NCBI RefSeq assembly: GCF_020531985.1
Contig: NZ_JAJAVQ010000003.1
Span: forward strand, 496,001 to 560,000
Reading direction: 5' to 3'
DNA length: 64,000 nt
Origin: Rheinheimera aquimaris
GTDB lineage: Bacteria > Pseudomonadota > Gammaproteobacteria > Enterobacterales > Alteromonadaceae
The notes beneath the pieces were generated by a model that had not been told where the DNA came from, did not search any database, and worked only from the letters and a program-made list of their open reading frames with translations. Below are positions 63,689 to 64,000 of the stretch, in pieces. Position 1 is the first letter of the stretch, and each line of letters opens with the position of its first letter. Both the position numbers and the translations under genes were made by a program.

Positions 63689-64000
63689 ATGCCCGGACTC
63701 TCCCCCGCTTACACCGGCCGGTTTGCGCCTTCGCCTTCCGGCCCGCTTCACTTCGGTTCTCTCATCGCTGCCCTGGGCAGTTATCTGCAGGCAAAAAGTC
63801 AACAAGGTCGCTGGCTGGTGCGGATGGAAGACATCGATACACCCCGTATGGTACCGGGTGCAGACAGCGACATCTTACGCACGCTGGAGCAATTTGGTTT
63901 GCACTGGGACGGCGAAGTGTTATATCAAAGTCAACGCCTGGAGCGATATCAGCAGATATTTGCGCATTTACAGCAGCTAAAGCTGCTGTATGGTTGCGCT
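63689..64000 (+). CDS. gluQ: Glutamyl-Q tRNA(Asp) synthetase (N-terminal part)
   Basis: A paralogue of glutamyl-tRNA synthetase that attaches glutamate to the queuosine of tRNA-Asp. About 104 codons are present before the right edge. ATG 63689 is 1 bp after the dksA stop. The class I signature region reads [16 protein letters not shown], followed by [10 protein letters not shown], matching GluQ. The dksA-gluQ pair is conserved in gammaproteobacteria. Confidence 0.95.
   Translation, partial: MPGLSPAYTGRFAPSPSGPLHFGSLIAALGSYLQAKSQQGRWLVRMEDIDTPRMVPGADSDILRTLEQFGLHWDGEVLYQSQRLERYQQIFAHLQQLKLLYGCA

Noticed and set aside
1-64000. CRISPR arrays, tRNA or rRNA genes, insertion sequences, prophage
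   Set aside because: I read both strands of the intergenic gaps and found no regular direct repeats, cloverleaf-like sequences, transposases or phage genes. A tRNAscan or repeat search could not be run.

Overview
The window is a gene-dense stretch of a gammaproteobacterial chromosome. Several blocks match Enterobacteria, Vibrio and Shewanella in gene order: recJ-dsbC-xerD divergent from fldB, srmB divergent from trmN6, an attenuated thrABC operon, nqrABCDEF with apbE and nqrM, bolA near yajG and ampG, hrpB-mrcB, and dksA-gluQ. Together with a DUF3545 gene, FabV, a PEP-CTERM protein and many two-component and c-di-GMP proteins, this suggests an aquatic, aerobic, Alteromonadales-type bacterium, perhaps Rheinheimera or Alishewanella. 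The genus is inferred from gene content only. I see no rRNA, tRNA, CRISPR array, insertion sequence or phage genes.

Layout. 0-10 kb: recJ (5' part), dsbC, xerD and fldB; a PEP-CTERM exported protein behind a probable sigma-54 promoter with repeated half-sites; a YcaQ/AlkX-type repair glycosylase, trmN6, srmB, a peptidase S66 protein and a membrane-anchored FMN/3Fe-4S glutamate-synthase-like protein. 10-22.6 kb: gsk, yaaA and a REC-TPR regulator; talB-pgi; DUF3545; then thrL-thrA-thrB-thrC-ung on the minus strand, with a recognisable leader peptide and attenuator. 22.6-31 kb: a signalling block with a translationally coupled CheY-CheC-GGDEF operon divergent from a sensor kinase, rdgC, and an HDOD protein downstream of a hybrid kinase.

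31-41 kb: an NCS2 permease, the Na+-translocating NADH:quinone reductase operon with its maturation factors ApbE and NqrM, and fabV. 41-49.4 kb: bolA, alkB, rlmG, yajG, a cyclophilin, ampG, small unknown genes, erpA and a ClC protein. 49.4-52.2 kb: hemJ, pyrB and hemL. 52.2-61.6 kb, all minus strand: hrpB, mrcB and a ToxR/CadC-like membrane regulator in one run, then a small secreted protein and a second ToxR/CadC-like regulator whose start codon lies in a large inverted repeat. 61.6-64 kb: pepB, dksA and the 5' part of gluQ.

Most genes are core metabolism or housekeeping. The most unusual material is the PEP-CTERM promoter region (2740-2886), the sensor kinase/CheY/CheC/GGDEF set (22593-26464) and the paired membrane regulators with the small secreted protein (52234-56885).
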